From: Mesostigma viride
Taxonomy: Eukaryota > Streptophyta > Mesostigmatophyceae > Mesostigmatales > Mesostigmataceae
Reading direction: 5' to 3'
DNA length: 64,000 nucleotides
Assembly: GCA_009746045.1 (NCBI GenBank)
Contig: RPFO01000080.1
Coordinates: 9,394,113 to 9,458,112, forward strand
A program made the translations under genes and the position numbers. The notes under the pieces were generated by a model. It had not been told where the DNA came from and searched no databases. It was given only the letters and a program-made list of their open reading frames with translations. The stretch's first letter is position 1. Every line of letters begins with the position of its first letter. Positions 1-11,229 of this stretch are shown here, piece after piece.

Positions 1-257
1 TACTTTACTGTACTCTACTGCACTCTACTGCACTCTACTGCACTCTACTGCACTCTACTGTACTCTACTGCACTCTACTGTACTCTACTGTACTCTACTG
101 TACTCTACTGTACTCTACTGTTCTCTACTGTACTCTACTGTACTCTACTGTACTCTACTGTACTCTACTGTACTCTACTGTACTCTACTGTACTCTACTG
201 TACTCTACTGTACTCTACTGTACTCTACTGTACTCTACTGTACTCTACTCTACAGTA
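1..257. repeat. decanucleotide satellite (TACTCTACTG)n
   Basis: About 25 near-perfect copies of TACTCTACTG run from the left edge and continue outside the window. On the minus strand the array lies inside an intron of the membrane-protein gene and begins at the first intron base: the donor reads GTACTGTAGA, and the array unit on that strand is GTACAGTAGA. It is not a known telomere repeat and sits inside a gene. Confidence 0.9.
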
Positions 258-258
258 C

Positions 259-2471
259 CTCGAACAGGTTGTCGATGAAGAAGTGTGACAGCGCGCCAGC
301 TGGCACAAGCGCGAGCGTCTGCTGGAACGAGAGGGCCGGCTGTTAGGGGGGGGGGGGGGGGGAGGAGCAGAGGTATTGCAGATCACGCACATGAGCAACT
401 GCAGATCACGCTCATGAGCGAGGGTGCATCATATAGGCAAGAGCCAGCACACGTGCATGACACTGACATTAGCAAACATGGGTGCGCATCATAGACAAGA
501 GCCAGCACGGGTGCATGACTTTGTTAGCTACGATCAAACACTAGCAGGCCCATACATGCACGGCTGGGCCAGAGCAGGGAGATAAAAACAGAAATCAGCT
601 GTCTCGTCGATAATGCAGCAAGCGGGTCCTACTGCAAGTGCTGGTGTCTGGGGCCACAGGGCAAGCCAGGAGTCGGGTCACACCTGACCAGGGATAGCAG
701 CGCAGAGCCGCGCGGTCCTGCGGTAGGATCCTAATGGCCAACCAAAAACATGCGTACAATTGTCATGGTGCGCAGGTCCGTGATGTATCGCAGTTGGGGA
801 GAGGCTTTTCACTCCACCTACCCAGTTGGGGTGGGACTAAGAGTACTCCTGCCTTGAACTTCTACATCCTCCTCGCCCCAATGCCAACCTGCCTTAGAAC
901 TGTAGTATAACTTATCCTCCTCATTCTACGCCTTCGCAAGGCAACCCCATGCCTACCCAACGGTTTAGACCTCACCAGTGTCGAGCTATAGATAATGTCA
1001 CCCCCCCTACCCACCTGCGTTGTAACCAACATCCACCTCCAGAACCTCAAAGTCCTTAATTGGCTGTCGTGGGCTTCTCCCTCCTCCCCTCCCCCCCCCC
1101 CCCTACCCACCTGCGTTGTAACCAACATCCCACCTCCAGAACCTCAATGTCCTTAATTGGCTTTTATGGGCTTCTCCTTGCCCCCCCTCCCTACCAGTAC
1201 CCACCTGCGTGGGTGTTGCCAACAGCCGGGTGAGAAGCCTCCAGATCAGTGCCATGGGCAGCCCCAGCAGCAGGGTGTAGCCCCACGGGTCGTGCACGTA
1301 GTGCATCAGGATGGTACCCAGGCGGGGCGCAACACCCTGGGTGGGTGGGGGGGGTGGGGGGGGGGGGGGGGGCAGGGGGGGAAACAGCACGTGACAAGTT
1401 GCGATGAAAAGATGACGCCGTGTTGGTGCTAGATGCAACAGTGTACCGTGCTAGTTGTGGTTAAGTACAAGCGCTATTTGTGGTAATTGACAGCGCAACA
1501 AGTACCATGTTGGTGCTAGTGGTGGTGTTATATTTTAATAACTATCGGTGGTACCATCATTATGGTAAATGAAAGGCACACTGGGCTAAAAGTTGAAGGC
1601 AGGGACTAAACACCTGGGTGGGTCGCAAACATAACTATGCGGGGCGCGGTCTACGAAATTGCAAGTACTCAAACTCAACCACCTTGCGCGGTGGGTTTGT
1701 TGCCCATGTTACTCTGTCATGACAACCCAGGTATAATGCCACGTGACCACGGGTGCCTGCTGGTGTATATAAATAGTAAAAGGTCTGCCATGGTATAATG
1801 CCACACCAACACGGCTGCCTGCTGGTGTAGTAGTATACTGCTATTTATAGATTTAGTCACAAGCTTGGCATGGTGTAGTGCCACACGAACACGGGTGCCT
1901 GGACACACCGACAGGTAAAGCTGCTTGTTCAAGCTTTCTGGGCAACGTTTACACCAGGATAACATGCAAACTTATGGTTACCAGGGTTGTACGCTTGGGG
2001 TGGCTGCGTAAAGTACGACGCCACCAGGTCATGCATGCATCCGAGGACGGTGAAGCTTTAATGCGGCTCAGCAGACCACCGCCACCACGCACGGCCATGC
2101 ACACTTGCCATGCACTCTTGCCATGCACACTTAGCATGCACAGTTCCTGTCCCTTTCAATTAATGACACTCCCCATCGCATACAAGCAAAAGGCTACAAC
2201 CCTTAATGCGCCAACGTTCTGACAGTCAGAAGGCCCACGGTTCAGCCTAATTGCCGGCAGGCCAGGCCTTTCATAAGGACTGCCATGCTACCTTCGGTTT
2301 ACGAGCATTTACCTGAAGAAGCCATTCGAAGAAAGAGCCGATGTCAGGACCGAGGTAGCCATTCGCAGCAAAGACGATGACGTGCCAGGCAGAGAACCGC
2401 TCATCCGAAGCAAACATGAGGCCGTAGCCGGTCCCCATTCCGTAAAGTAGGTGGCTGCCCGGTCCGGGCAT
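259..2471 (-). CDS. conserved multi-pass membrane protein, 5' part (three exons; continues beyond left edge)
   Basis: Three exons join in phase 0: 2471-2313 (53 codons, start MPGPGSHLLYG), 1336-1205 (44 codons) and 339-259 (27 codons). Junctions are CAG|GTAAAT, CCCAG|GG, CAG|GTGGGT, AACAG|CC and GAG|GTACTG. The reading joins AANGYLGPDIGSFFEWLL, then VHDPWGYTLLLGLPMALIW, then AGALSHFFIDNLFE. This pattern (GPGxH at the start, GPDxGS, HxPxxYxLLLGxP, LSHFFxDxLFE) resembles an uncharacterised membrane-protein family of plants and algae that I remember but cannot name; the second exon is clearly a transmembrane segment. The start is the first ATG of the conserved block, and a CCAAT box and a TATAAA-like motif lie just upstream on the minus strand. 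The 3' exons are outside the window. Function is unknown. Confidence 0.6.
340..1204 (-). repeat. intron 2 of the membrane-protein gene with donor-side echoes
   Basis: On the minus strand the exon ends ACGCAG|GTGGGTA. Near-copies reading AACGCAG|GTGGGTAGGGG recur at about 1,125-1,100 and 1,025-1,001, within a roughly 105-bp direct repeat (about 1,001-1,105 and 1,106-1,200) that also repeats the CCACCTCCAGAACCTCAA block. G/C homopolymers lie at 343-361 and 1,346-1,372. The rest of the interval shows no coding signal. Confidence 0.65.
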
Positions 2472-3377
2472 TTTCCAATGGGCTCAAAGGCTGTTGCTTT
2501 ATAGTGAAGTGGCTGACAACTTCATTGATCAGAATGTTTTCTGAATATATAATTACAATGCCGAGTAAACCTTGAAGCCATTATTCAAAGCGAAAAGGCG
2601 TCGTGGTCTTCCTGTGCAAAGTTTACTTGGGCATGGGAATTGACAAATTGACAAAACTCAATGCCTGCATCTACTTGTAATCTGCCTCAGACCACATGCA
2701 CCACGCACAATAACCTAAGTCCATGAAGCATACTATGTATAAGACTGTAACGTCAGATAACATCAGTTGGGTGAAACACGGTAACCATTCACAATTTAAG
2801 GACGAATGACAGGCTCGTGAGTGGCGACCATGAGCCGCGAGAGAACAACCAGAAATCTAAGGTCTTACAGCGTGTACAGACCAGGTTCACCCTCTGCAAG
2901 ACTGCAACGTCCCCCAAAGTGTTGCCTGACAGGCTTCTGCTGGTCGCGTCACGCCGAACCGGCGTCCGTCGCACGTCGGACGGTCACAAGTTATAGTGCA
3001 GTTGATTTCCTGCTGTCAGACTGTCACAACTTGTACTCTGAAGTCAAACCACGGCCGTGACAGGTCGGACGGCGTGGGATCCAATTGACTTCAGGGACTG
3101 ACTGACTGACTGACCGTGACAGGGTCAGATACGTGGCAATGATTGCCGTTATGATCCATCGTCATCGCGGCCACGGGCCAATTCGCCATCTGGCGGGAAC
3201 GAGATATCTGGGAAACTCGAGACTAACAAAAAAGGATTGCGGACATAGCTTTTATCCTGTTGCAGAAAATAAACAGCGGATCTGTGGACAACCTCCAGCG
3301 CCTTCGGACGTACGAAGTGTGTGAATGCAAAGATATCAAGGCATCACGTCGCAATCATAAAGCGAAAGCCCCATTAG
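2472..3377. promoter_or_regulatory. divergent intergenic region between membrane-protein and CHI-like genes
   Basis: Nine hundred bases separate the two opposed start codons, so both promoters probably lie here (inference from orientation). On the minus strand, CCCATTGG (CCAAT box) and CTATAAAG occur within 40 bases of the membrane-protein start. On the plus strand I see no convincing TATA box. A (GACT)n run is at 3,096-3,114. No coding exon was recognised. Confidence 0.4.
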
Positions 3378-6300
3378 ATGTCTAGGACCTCGCAGGCTGT
3401 TTTTTGCACCGTCCCTGGCCTTGGTTTAGCTACGCTCCCTCGAAACGCAGAAAACAAGAATGCAGTTTCTCGCTCGCCCGTCCAATGGCAGTTGACGGGA
3501 CGTTCCCAACCACTACAGTTCATACTTGAAAGTGGGTCAGCGATGCTAGAAACCGCTCTGAAATCTGTATCAGAATGGCAAGAATCACACGGAAGAGCTT
3601 GTGCGACGTCGACACCGCTGTTCGTGCTAGCATCCCTTACTGCTCGTCACACAGCTGACCTCGCTGCGATACAATTCCGGCAGGAGCAGAAAACAGGCCT
3701 TTCTTTTCCCGAACAAATCTGTCGACGAGATGATTTCGATTGCTTGGATTTGAAAGGTATGTCTGGGCAAAAAAATTCTTTTGTACTTACATGGTTCCCA
3801 TCTACTACTAGTATCACCGTCCTTCGCCCGGCCCTGCTCTTTTCCGCCCCGCCCCCCCCCGCCCACGGATACATGTTGGCCCTTTATTTTTAGTGTGCCT
3901 TTAGATGTTCCAACTGCAGACCAAAAATATCGGCTGGCGAGAGTGACCAGCTGGGGTAACCCGTGCATACTCAGCGTTGAATTTATTAAGCGAGGGTTGG
4001 CGCAATCTTACGTCATCACAGTGCTGCACTGCATACAATCTCGGCTCTACACCCTCAGGATTAGCCCCATTCTGCCCCCCCCACCCCACCCCACTTGGCT
4101 TGTCAGCCTGGTATTAAGCTTGTTACGGCACCCACTCGCCCCTTTGCTTGTCAGCCCGACCATCGTTTTTCTGGCAGCATCGCTGTGACACCAGCGCCTT
4201 CTTGCGTTAGTCTCTTACTATCAATAGTTCAATCGGATTGATTTTGCATTGTGATCTTTTATATTTAAATAGGATTCGTGAGATGCAATATGTGAAGGGC
4301 ACGGCACCATAGTTTCTGGTGCCTGATACGCATCACGTTGGAGTTATAACAATAGGCACTTCTCTGGCAATATTTCGACGACATGCACGGCCGTGAGGCG
4401 CTGCGCTGCCTGCGCATGCGGTATTCTTCTTTCCATCCCCTTTCAATTCTTTTCCTAGTAATTTGTTTCTGTTCGAGATCTTCTGGTGTTCTTACATCTT
4501 CGGCATGGCTCAGTAGAGTTCTGTAGAAGGATAGAACGTAAATTAATTTGTTGCATAGCTGGCACATAATGCTTCGCTTATGGACTGATCATGACTTTTT
4601 TTTCTTTTGCGTCTACGCTACATAAAAATATGGCCATATTTTGGTAGAATACACCAGACTATACTGATACAACACACTCCATAATCATCTTCATGTCGAT
4701 GTTGACCCGCTCCCTCACCGCCTTAAGCCTCTAAACACCCTCTTCATGGGTGTTCAACAGGACTGTTACTTGGCTTTCCAGTATGGCCAACTTGCCCCTG
4801 AAATCAGTGCTCTTTTATGCCTACCCAGCGCCCCCTCTGCTCGGGCGCTGCTGGCACAGAGGAACAGAGTACTAACGATCTGTAGACTATGGTGATGTGA
4901 CGAGTATACAAGTTTGATACTGAGTACTTGCGACCCGCAGACTATCTTGATATCGAAGAGACAACCAGCGCAGGCCAGAAATCGGGAGAATCCGGACCAT
5001 GCTCGAGCCTGCTGTTATCTTATCCACGTTTGTGAGTCGTTCAGGATGATGGAAACGAATGGAGGTGGCTATGTGTAGCCGTGGACATTAAAATATATGG
5101 CTGGCTAACGCTCATCGAGACCTAGACGGTTTAGCTAAAAACAACCTCACGTGATTAGGGCAGGTGCTGATATGATGATGCAAATTTGATACCGGGTACT
5201 TACGATCTGTATACAGTTCCTATTGGCATACTATTACCATCCATGTACTATGCTAGTACTTACGATCTGTATACGGTTCCTATTGGTATACTATTACCAT
5301 CCGTGTACTATGCTAGTACTATCGTATTTCTGGTCTCTCCCTTGACCCCTTCTTCTGGCATCCTCGACCCCTGCTTATCTACTGGCATCCTCGACTCCTG
5401 CTTGTTGCTGTCGTCTGGCCCCAGGTCTCGGCGTGCGCTCCAAGCGCATCGTGGTCAAGGACCTCAAGGTGGGAAGCTGGGTTGGCTTTTTATTCGATCT
5501 CACGACTGCCTCCTTGCCATCTTACTGTTGCATCCCTTTCTATCTTATTGTCGCACTCGTTTTCTATCTCATGGCACTCTGTTCTCTCTTAATTTCGTCA
5601 GTTATGCATAATTGCTTTCTGCTCTGTAGCTATCTATCTATGGCTGTCGCCCTGTCAACAGGACTACCCCACCCCACCCCCCTCGGCCAGCAGCGACAGC
5701 TCTGATCTAGTGTTCTTGAAATAAGCAGTAGGAACGGGTTCCCCCGGGACAGGCATGGCAGCAAACCTGCGCCAACTTCACGGCGTTCCTCGGCGACTAC
5801 ATGGACACCCATCCAAGGTCCACTTCACCATCCCACGTGCAACCACCCTTCCTCTCATTAAACATGGCCTCCCTCTCTGTTTGTTCACTCCCTGCAACCT
5901 GCTGCCATTGACATGTTTATGTGGTCAACTTGTACCTCGACACCCAGGCGGTGTTAGACCTCTCGTTCCACTGGTGACGTGTGCATGCCTGGAACGTCTG
6001 GTCTGCTCCGCTGCTGTGGCGTGCCAGGTCTACGCGGTCGGCTTCTACGTCGACACCCAGGCGGTGTTGAACCGGCTGGGCCCCAAGTACCGGGGGGTGG
6101 CGCAGGACGGGATTAAGGAGAGCTCCTTCCTAGCGGCGGCGCTGGTGGCGGATGCAGGAATCGCCAAGGGGATACGTCTGGTGGGTCAACGACAGTGGTG
6201 GTGCTGTACCGGGGCGTGGCAAGGGTTGGGCGTACGGCTGGTGGGTCAACGACAGTGGTGGTGCTGTACCGGGGCGTGGCAAGGGTTGGGCGTACGGCTG

Positions 6301-9300
6301 GTGGGTCAACGACAGTGGTGGTGCTGTAACGGGGCATGGCAAGGGTTGGGCGTACGGCTGGTGGGTCAACGACAGTGGTGGTGCTGTACCGGGGCATGGC
6401 AAGGGTTGGGCGTACGGCTGGTGGGTCAACGACAGTGGTGGTGCTGTAACGGGGCATGGCAAGGGTTGGGCGTACGGCTGGTGGGTCAACGACAGTGGTG
6501 GTGCTGTACCGGGGCATGGCAAGGGTTGGGCGTACGGCTGGTGGGTCGACGACAGTTCTGGTGCTGTACCGGGGCATGGCAAGGGTTGGGCGTACGGCTG
6601 GTGGGTCAACGACAGTGGTGGTGCTGTACCGGGGCATGGCAAGGGTTGGGCGTACGGCTGGTGGGTCAACGACAGTGGTGGTGCTGTACCGGGGCATGGC
6701 AAGGGTTGGGCGTACGGCTGGTGGGTCAACGACAGTGGTGGTGCTGTAACGGGGCATGGCAAGGGTTGGGCGTACGGCTGGTGGGTCAACGACAGTGGTG
6801 GTGCTGTACCGGGGCATGGCAAGGGTTGGGCGTACGGCTGGTGGGTCGACGACAGTGGTGGTGCTGTACCGGGGCATGGCAAGGGTTGGGTGTACGGCTG
6901 GTGGGTCGACGACAGTGGTGGTGCTGTACCGGGGCATGGCAAGGGTTGGGCGTACGGCTGGTGGGTCGACGACAGTGGTGGTGCTGTACCGGGGCATGGC
7001 AAGGGTTGGGCGTACGGCTGGTGGGTCAACGACAGTGGTGGTGCTGTACCGGGGCATGGCAAGGGTTGGGCGTACGGCTGGTGGGTTTGATTTTTAAAAG
7101 ACGGGATTCAACCTTTTTACTAGGGGTTGCCATGAAAAAAATGGGAATTTGACCTTTTTTACAGGGGCTGCCATGAAAAAAATGGGAATTTAACCTTTTT
7201 GACAGGGGCTGCCATGAACAGCCGTCGCATCCTCGCATCAAAGCGCGCTTGCAAGCGGTGGGCATGGCAAGGGGTGGGCATGGTAAGTGCTGGGCATGTC
7301 AAGGGCATCCAGCTGGTAGGTGCGAGGCTGGGCGAGGTCGACCCACACGTTTTTGCTGGGGTGAACTTGGAGCCTTGTGAAGTGCGAAGAGGGGAGGGGT
7401 TTGTTTGAGGTCTATCCCTTGGTCCTAACAGCCACAGGGGCCCTAGTGCGGTCATGCGCGGAGTCACTGCGCGACGCAGAATCAAGGTATCAGTCGCGGC
7501 AAGTATCCGTGCCTCTCCATGCAATAGCGCACCACTATTATAACTATTATAACGGCTGCGCAGGTGCGTCCAGTATTCGTGCGATATCGCTCCCTGTCAT
7601 AGCATACCACGGCACCCTTAACAGTTCCCTTTTTTTCCAGCGTCAGTCTCGCCTTTTGGCTCATGCTTCCCTACACGACACACTTCACTGTACATGGCCA
7701 TGTCTCGCCTTTTGGCCCATGCTTACCTTCACTACTTGTACATGGCTACGCCTCGCAGGTGATGTGTCGCAACGTGAGCCCCTCTATGATTGGCGGCTCC
7801 CTGTCCAAGAAGATGGCGCAGTACATGGATGGGGTGAGTGTAGCCGCCCTGATGGTTTGTGCTGGCATTCTCCACCCGCGCAGTATGTGGTTGGGCTGGT
7901 ACATGGACGCGGTGTTTGTGGGTGGTAGCCGCATTGATGGTTTTGGATTGTTTTGCACTGGCATTTTCCACCTGCGCAGTACGTGGGAATGGTTTGCGGG
8001 GTTCAATGGGTTTGGTGCGTGCCTAGGGTCTGTGCATCCACGGTGCACCGCGTGCAGATGGTGGGCAGTACATGGACTCCTCCCTCGGTGGGTGTGGACG
8101 TCTTGATACTTTTTACCGGCACATTCCTCCAGCCCATGTGCGCAGTGTACGTAAACAGTTGCCAAATGGTGCATGGAGTTTGGTCCGGTCCGCCCGTCGA
8201 TGGCGCCATAGCACTGCGTGGCTAGGGGCCCCACAACATTTTCACAATCCAACACCCTTTGGGTTGCCTTGTGAAGCCGTAGGGTCCGGTCCTATTTGGT
8301 GCGTAGTGAAGCCGTAGGATCCAGTCCTATTTGGTGCGTAGTGAAGCCGTAGGATCCAGTCCTATTTGGTGCGTAGTGAAGCCGTAGGATCCAGTCCTAT
8401 TTGGTGCGTAGTGAAGCCATAGGATCCAGTCCTATTTGGTGCGTAGTGAAGCCGTAGGATCCAGTCCTATTTGGTGCGTAGTGAAGCCGTAGGATCCAGT
8501 CCTATTTGGTGCGTAGTGAAGCCATAGGATCCAGTCCTATTTGGTGCGTAGTGAAGCCGTAGGGTCCAGTTCCTATTTGGTGCGTAGTGAAGCCGTAGGA
8601 TCCAGTCCTATTTGGTGCGTAGTGAAGCCGTAGGATCCAGTCCTATTTGGTGCGTAGTGAAGCCGTAGGATCCAGTCCTATTTGGTGCGTAGTGAAGCCG
8701 TAGGATCCAGTCCTATTTGGTGCGTAGTGAAGCCGTAGGATCCAGTCCTATTTGGTGCGTAGTGAAGCCGTAGGGTCCAGTTCCTATTTGGTGCGTAGTG
8801 AAGCCGTAGGATCCAGTCCTATTTGGTGCGTAGTGAAGCCATAGGATCCAGTCCTATTTGGTGCCCAGTTAATTCCTAATAGCTCCAGTCCTATTTGGCT
8901 CAATTCCTATCTGTTGCTGTGTCACGTGCAGATTGCTGCCCCCCTAGTCACCCTCACAAAGGGTAACGACCATCTACCTCCCACGTACCCCTATCAAACA
9001 TGTTTTTTACTCCTACGGTTGACCCATGACATGCAGAGCCCTTCATCACTTGCCGCGCTCGCAAAGTTCAACTCCTACTTCAAGCCGGGCTCCGTGGACC
9101 TGAGCAAGGGGACGGCGGTGACGTTTGCGTGGACAAGGGAAGGGGTGCTGACGACCACGATCGGCCAAAAGGAGGTGAGGGAACCCTGGGCACCCAATGC
9201 CTGTTCGTCTGTGTGTCTAGAGTTGTTGGGTAGCGAGGCGTGACACCTGTCGGCCGAAAAGTGATGACCTTGTTACGAAGCGGTCAGGACACGGTGCTCA

Positions 9301-9965
9301 GCCAACGTCACGGGTATCCTGTCGCGTCGAGTGTAAGGAGATCCGGATCACCACGCATGGAACCAGCACGTGGCATCAGGACCTCACCAATAGAGGCGGT
9401 TGGGGCCTTACGGCGTAAATGAATTTTTCACGCATGTTTTCTGTTGTAATTTCTTACTCTTCTCCGGTTAATCAGTTAATTGATTGCACGCGGTCCCGTT
9501 GGGATTCGTCGGGTTGGTTGTTGATCACCTCAACAAATTCTACAGACGTCCTATCCTGCTCCAGCGATCAAGGCTCGTTCAGGAGGCGCGTGTAAATCTT
9601 GCTTGTGGTCACACCACAATGTCGTGGTCTCTTCTCGCGCTTCGTGTGGGCAGCTTGTGCCCGGTATGAATTTGGTTGCTGAGCGATCTGTTCAGCGACA
9701 GCGGATTAACTGTCGCATCTTGTGTGTCAAACGTACCGACCGGATCTTGTCTCGCTCCCCGCATTGACGACACTTGCGGCGGTATGTTTGCGCGTCGATA
9801 TTTTTCCCTTGCCCTGCATCCCTTAAATATCAGGTCGGCTCCATCGCCAACGCGCAGCTAGCCAAGGCGCTGTTTAACATCTACCTGGGCGACAAGCCGG
9901 TGTGCAGCGAGGCCAAGGAGGACCTCAAGGAGGAGCTCTCGCGGCTCATCTCATCCAGACAATAG
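3378..9965 (+). CDS. chalcone-isomerase-like (fatty-acid-binding type) protein, six exons
   Basis: Exons are 3378-3756, 5425-5468, 6028-6180, 7759-7833, 9037-9174 and 9834-9965. They total 921 bases and encode 306 residues ending in TAG, and all introns are GT-AG. Residues 1 to about 105 look like a targeting leader. The CHI domain follows: KTGLSFPEQI, then LGVRSKRI across intron 1, VYAVGFYVDT, GIRLVMCRNVSP across intron 3, LAALAKFNSYF, GTAVTFAWTREGVL, and QLAKALFNIYLGDKPV near the end. The order and spacing match the chalcone isomerase fold. The conserved Arg of GVR is kept, but the VYAVGFYV strand resembles the fatty-acid-binding (FAP) branch rather than true chalcone isomerase, so a plastid lipid-binding role is more likely than flavanone formation (inference). 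Exon phases agree at every junction, which supports the model. The ATG at 3378 is the first in frame; an upstream non-coding exon cannot be excluded. Confidence 0.85.
3757..5424 (+). repeat. intron 1 of the CHI-like gene, with a 60-bp tandem duplication at 5,195-5,314
   Basis: The donor is GTATGT and the acceptor CCCCAG. Near the 3' end two 60-bp copies lie head to tail, each containing TACTTACGATCTGTATAC and CTATTACCATCC, differing at a few bases. The rest holds C-rich runs (3,847-3,860; 4,076-4,093) and no recognisable exon. Confidence 0.7.
5923..5960 (+). repeat. acceptor-side echo of CHI exon 3 inside intron 2
   Basis: The stretch containing CTCGACACCCAGGCGGTGTT copies exon bases 6,036-6,073 (GTCGACACCCAGGCGGTGTT) with few changes. 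It ends about 70 bases before the true exon start at 6,028, so it is an intronic duplicate of the coding edge. Confidence 0.75.
6181..7086 (+). repeat. 60-bp minisatellite x15 starting exactly at a splice donor
   Basis: Fifteen head-to-tail 60-bp units start with the first intron base (GTGGGTCAACGACAG) of CHI intron 3. Each unit ends GGCAAGGG..CGTACGGCTG followed by GTGGGT, which mimics the real exon end GCCAAGGGGATACGTCTG|GTGGGT. The array therefore carries 15 decoy copies of the 5' splice junction. The unit length is divisible by 3 and lacks stops in most frames, so long spurious reading frames cross it on both strands. Confidence 0.95.
7096..7215 (+). repeat. about 48-bp tandem repeat x2.5 in CHI intron 3
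   Basis: Copies of a unit containing GGGGCTGCCATGAAAAAAAT, GGGAATTT and AACCTTTTT follow the 60-bp array directly. Past it, at about 7,255-7,330, a degenerate relic of the junction unit appears (GGCATGGCAAGGG, then AAGGGCATCCAGCTG|GTAGGT). Confidence 0.75.
7834..9036 (+). repeat. CHI intron 4: degenerate donor echoes and a 35-bp minisatellite (8,271-8,870)
   Basis: After the donor GTGAGT, the exon-end theme CGCAGTACATGGATGGG recurs in degraded form at about 7,876-7,915, 7,973-8,000, 8,060-8,080 and 8,137-8,155, each with a GCATTYYCCACC-like leader. Then come about 17 copies of a 35-bp unit (GTGAAGCCGTAGGATCCAGT + CCTATTTGGTGCGTA); two copies carry one extra T. There are no spacers, so it is a plain tandem array. 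Confidence 0.85.
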
Positions 9966-10480
9966 CCCCCTGCCATCGCGGGTCAAAGATCATGACACTA
10001 GATCAGGACACTAGATCATGACACTATGTACATCACGACTTATGCCATCATGACACTAGCACGACATCACGGTGGATAACTACACCAAGTAACACGGCTT
10101 TTTGACTGCCACGTGGGCTTTTTTTTTGGTAGCCACACTGGTTGATATGGTGAATAAGATGCCCCGTGCGGGGAGGGCTTGCGGAGTACGAGGGAAGGAT
10201 AGGATCTGGACAGTGCCTGCCCCTAGAAATAATAGTACCGCAAACATTTTTTCTTAGCTATTGCTCTCGCCACCGGCTGTATTTTATAGGGCTCTCAAGG
10301 GCCCGGAACATGCATGCAGGCGATGTTTCCGAAGATAATTTGGAATGTGGGGGCAAGCACCTTTAATGTGCAGCTCTCATTAGTAACCGCTTGTGGATGT
10401 GCCATACGGGAACATGGCAAGTTGACACATGGGCCACTTGGGAGTAATCTACAATTTATATTCTTTGTCAACTGAATAAT
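9966..10480. other. downstream region of the CHI-like gene
   Basis: Short ATCATGACACTAG repeats at about 9,988-10,055 follow the stop codon and look like another local duplication. No TGTAA polyadenylation motif was found close to the stop, and nothing else is recognisable. Confidence 0.4.
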
Positions 10481-10492
10481 TAATTAGCACGT

Positions 10493-10636
10493 AGACTGCG
10501 TCACGTGGGTACCAATAAAGGAACCTTAAACCCCTATACACAATGAGGGAGGGCGCTATGGATGGCTATTAAAATCACGTAGACTGCGTCACCAATAAAG
10601 GAATTACCGCAAACCCCTATACACAATGAGGGAGGC
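10493..10636 (+). repeat. direct repeat that duplicates a start-codon region
   Basis: Two copies of a block of about 60 bases share GTAGACTGCGTCAC, CAATAAAGGAA and CCCCTATACACAATGAGGGA. The first is at about 10,493-10,556 and the second at 10,576-10,636. Each ends in the same ATG context, the second being the start of the reading frame below. Confidence 0.75.
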
Positions 10637-11229
10637 CGCCCTAGCTTCTCTCACTGCCCCAAGTCGAGAGCGTGACTTTGACGTCGACAAGTTATTTTCC
10701 ACCTGTGACGTCCTCAGGCCAGGCTTTTTCGACATGCTCCCCATCAAGATACTGGAGCTGAGTCGTGTTTTATGGGTCGCACGGATCGCTCCTTGCCCTG
10801 TACCTGCGCCTCCGCGACCATACCCCGTGTTTCCGCAACGGAGCCAAGATGTGACGGCCGGTATTCCCACCGCGCACCTGGACACCTGTCCAGCTGGTCT
10901 TACCCCCGCCTTCAGCTCGCCGCTCTCTTTACCATCCTTAAGCGCTCTCTCTGCCAAGGACCTCCTGCACCCCGCCGGCCCCTTGTTGACCAAAATCCAC
11001 CTTCCTCCTCCACCTTCAAGAAGGGCATCTCACAGCACGTGACTCCCCTCGCTGCAGTTGTGGGCCGCACGCTGGCCGCCGAGCTCCCCGCCATCTCCAC
11101 CGCCACCTCCATGCACCCTCCTCGCCTCCACCCCCACCCCCCCACCGCCTCCACCGACTCCACCGACCCCATCTCCGCCCAGCTCCACGACATCGACAAG
11201 CGCCTCCAGGACAACGCCATCGCCATATA
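10626..11229 (+). CDS. doubtful protein-coding region, unrecognised
   Basis: An open frame begins MREAALASLTAPSRERDFDV and runs to 11,042. Its first 45 residues look coding-like (mixed charge, SRERDFDVDKLF, FFDMLPIKILELSR), while the rest is Pro/Ser-rich. A second frame (about 11,040-11,230) ending SAQLHDIDKRLQDNAIAI could be a continuation after an intron or frameshift. I recognise no family. It could be the 5' part of an eroded transposon gene. A possible repeat edge (GGGGACGTGGCGCG) follows at about 11,475. Confidence 0.25.

Noticed and set aside
1-257. Terminal decanucleotide array considered as telomere
   Set aside because: It does not match known telomeric repeats and lies inside an intron of a gene that continues left.
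6113-7152. Long open frames on both strands across the 60-bp repeat
   Set aside because: The unit length is a multiple of 3 and stop-free in several frames; the true exon ends at 6,180 and the CHI family alignment resumes only at 7,759.
8271-8870. Regular 35-bp array considered as CRISPR
   Set aside because: Copies are contiguous with no unique spacers, and the context is a eukaryotic intron.
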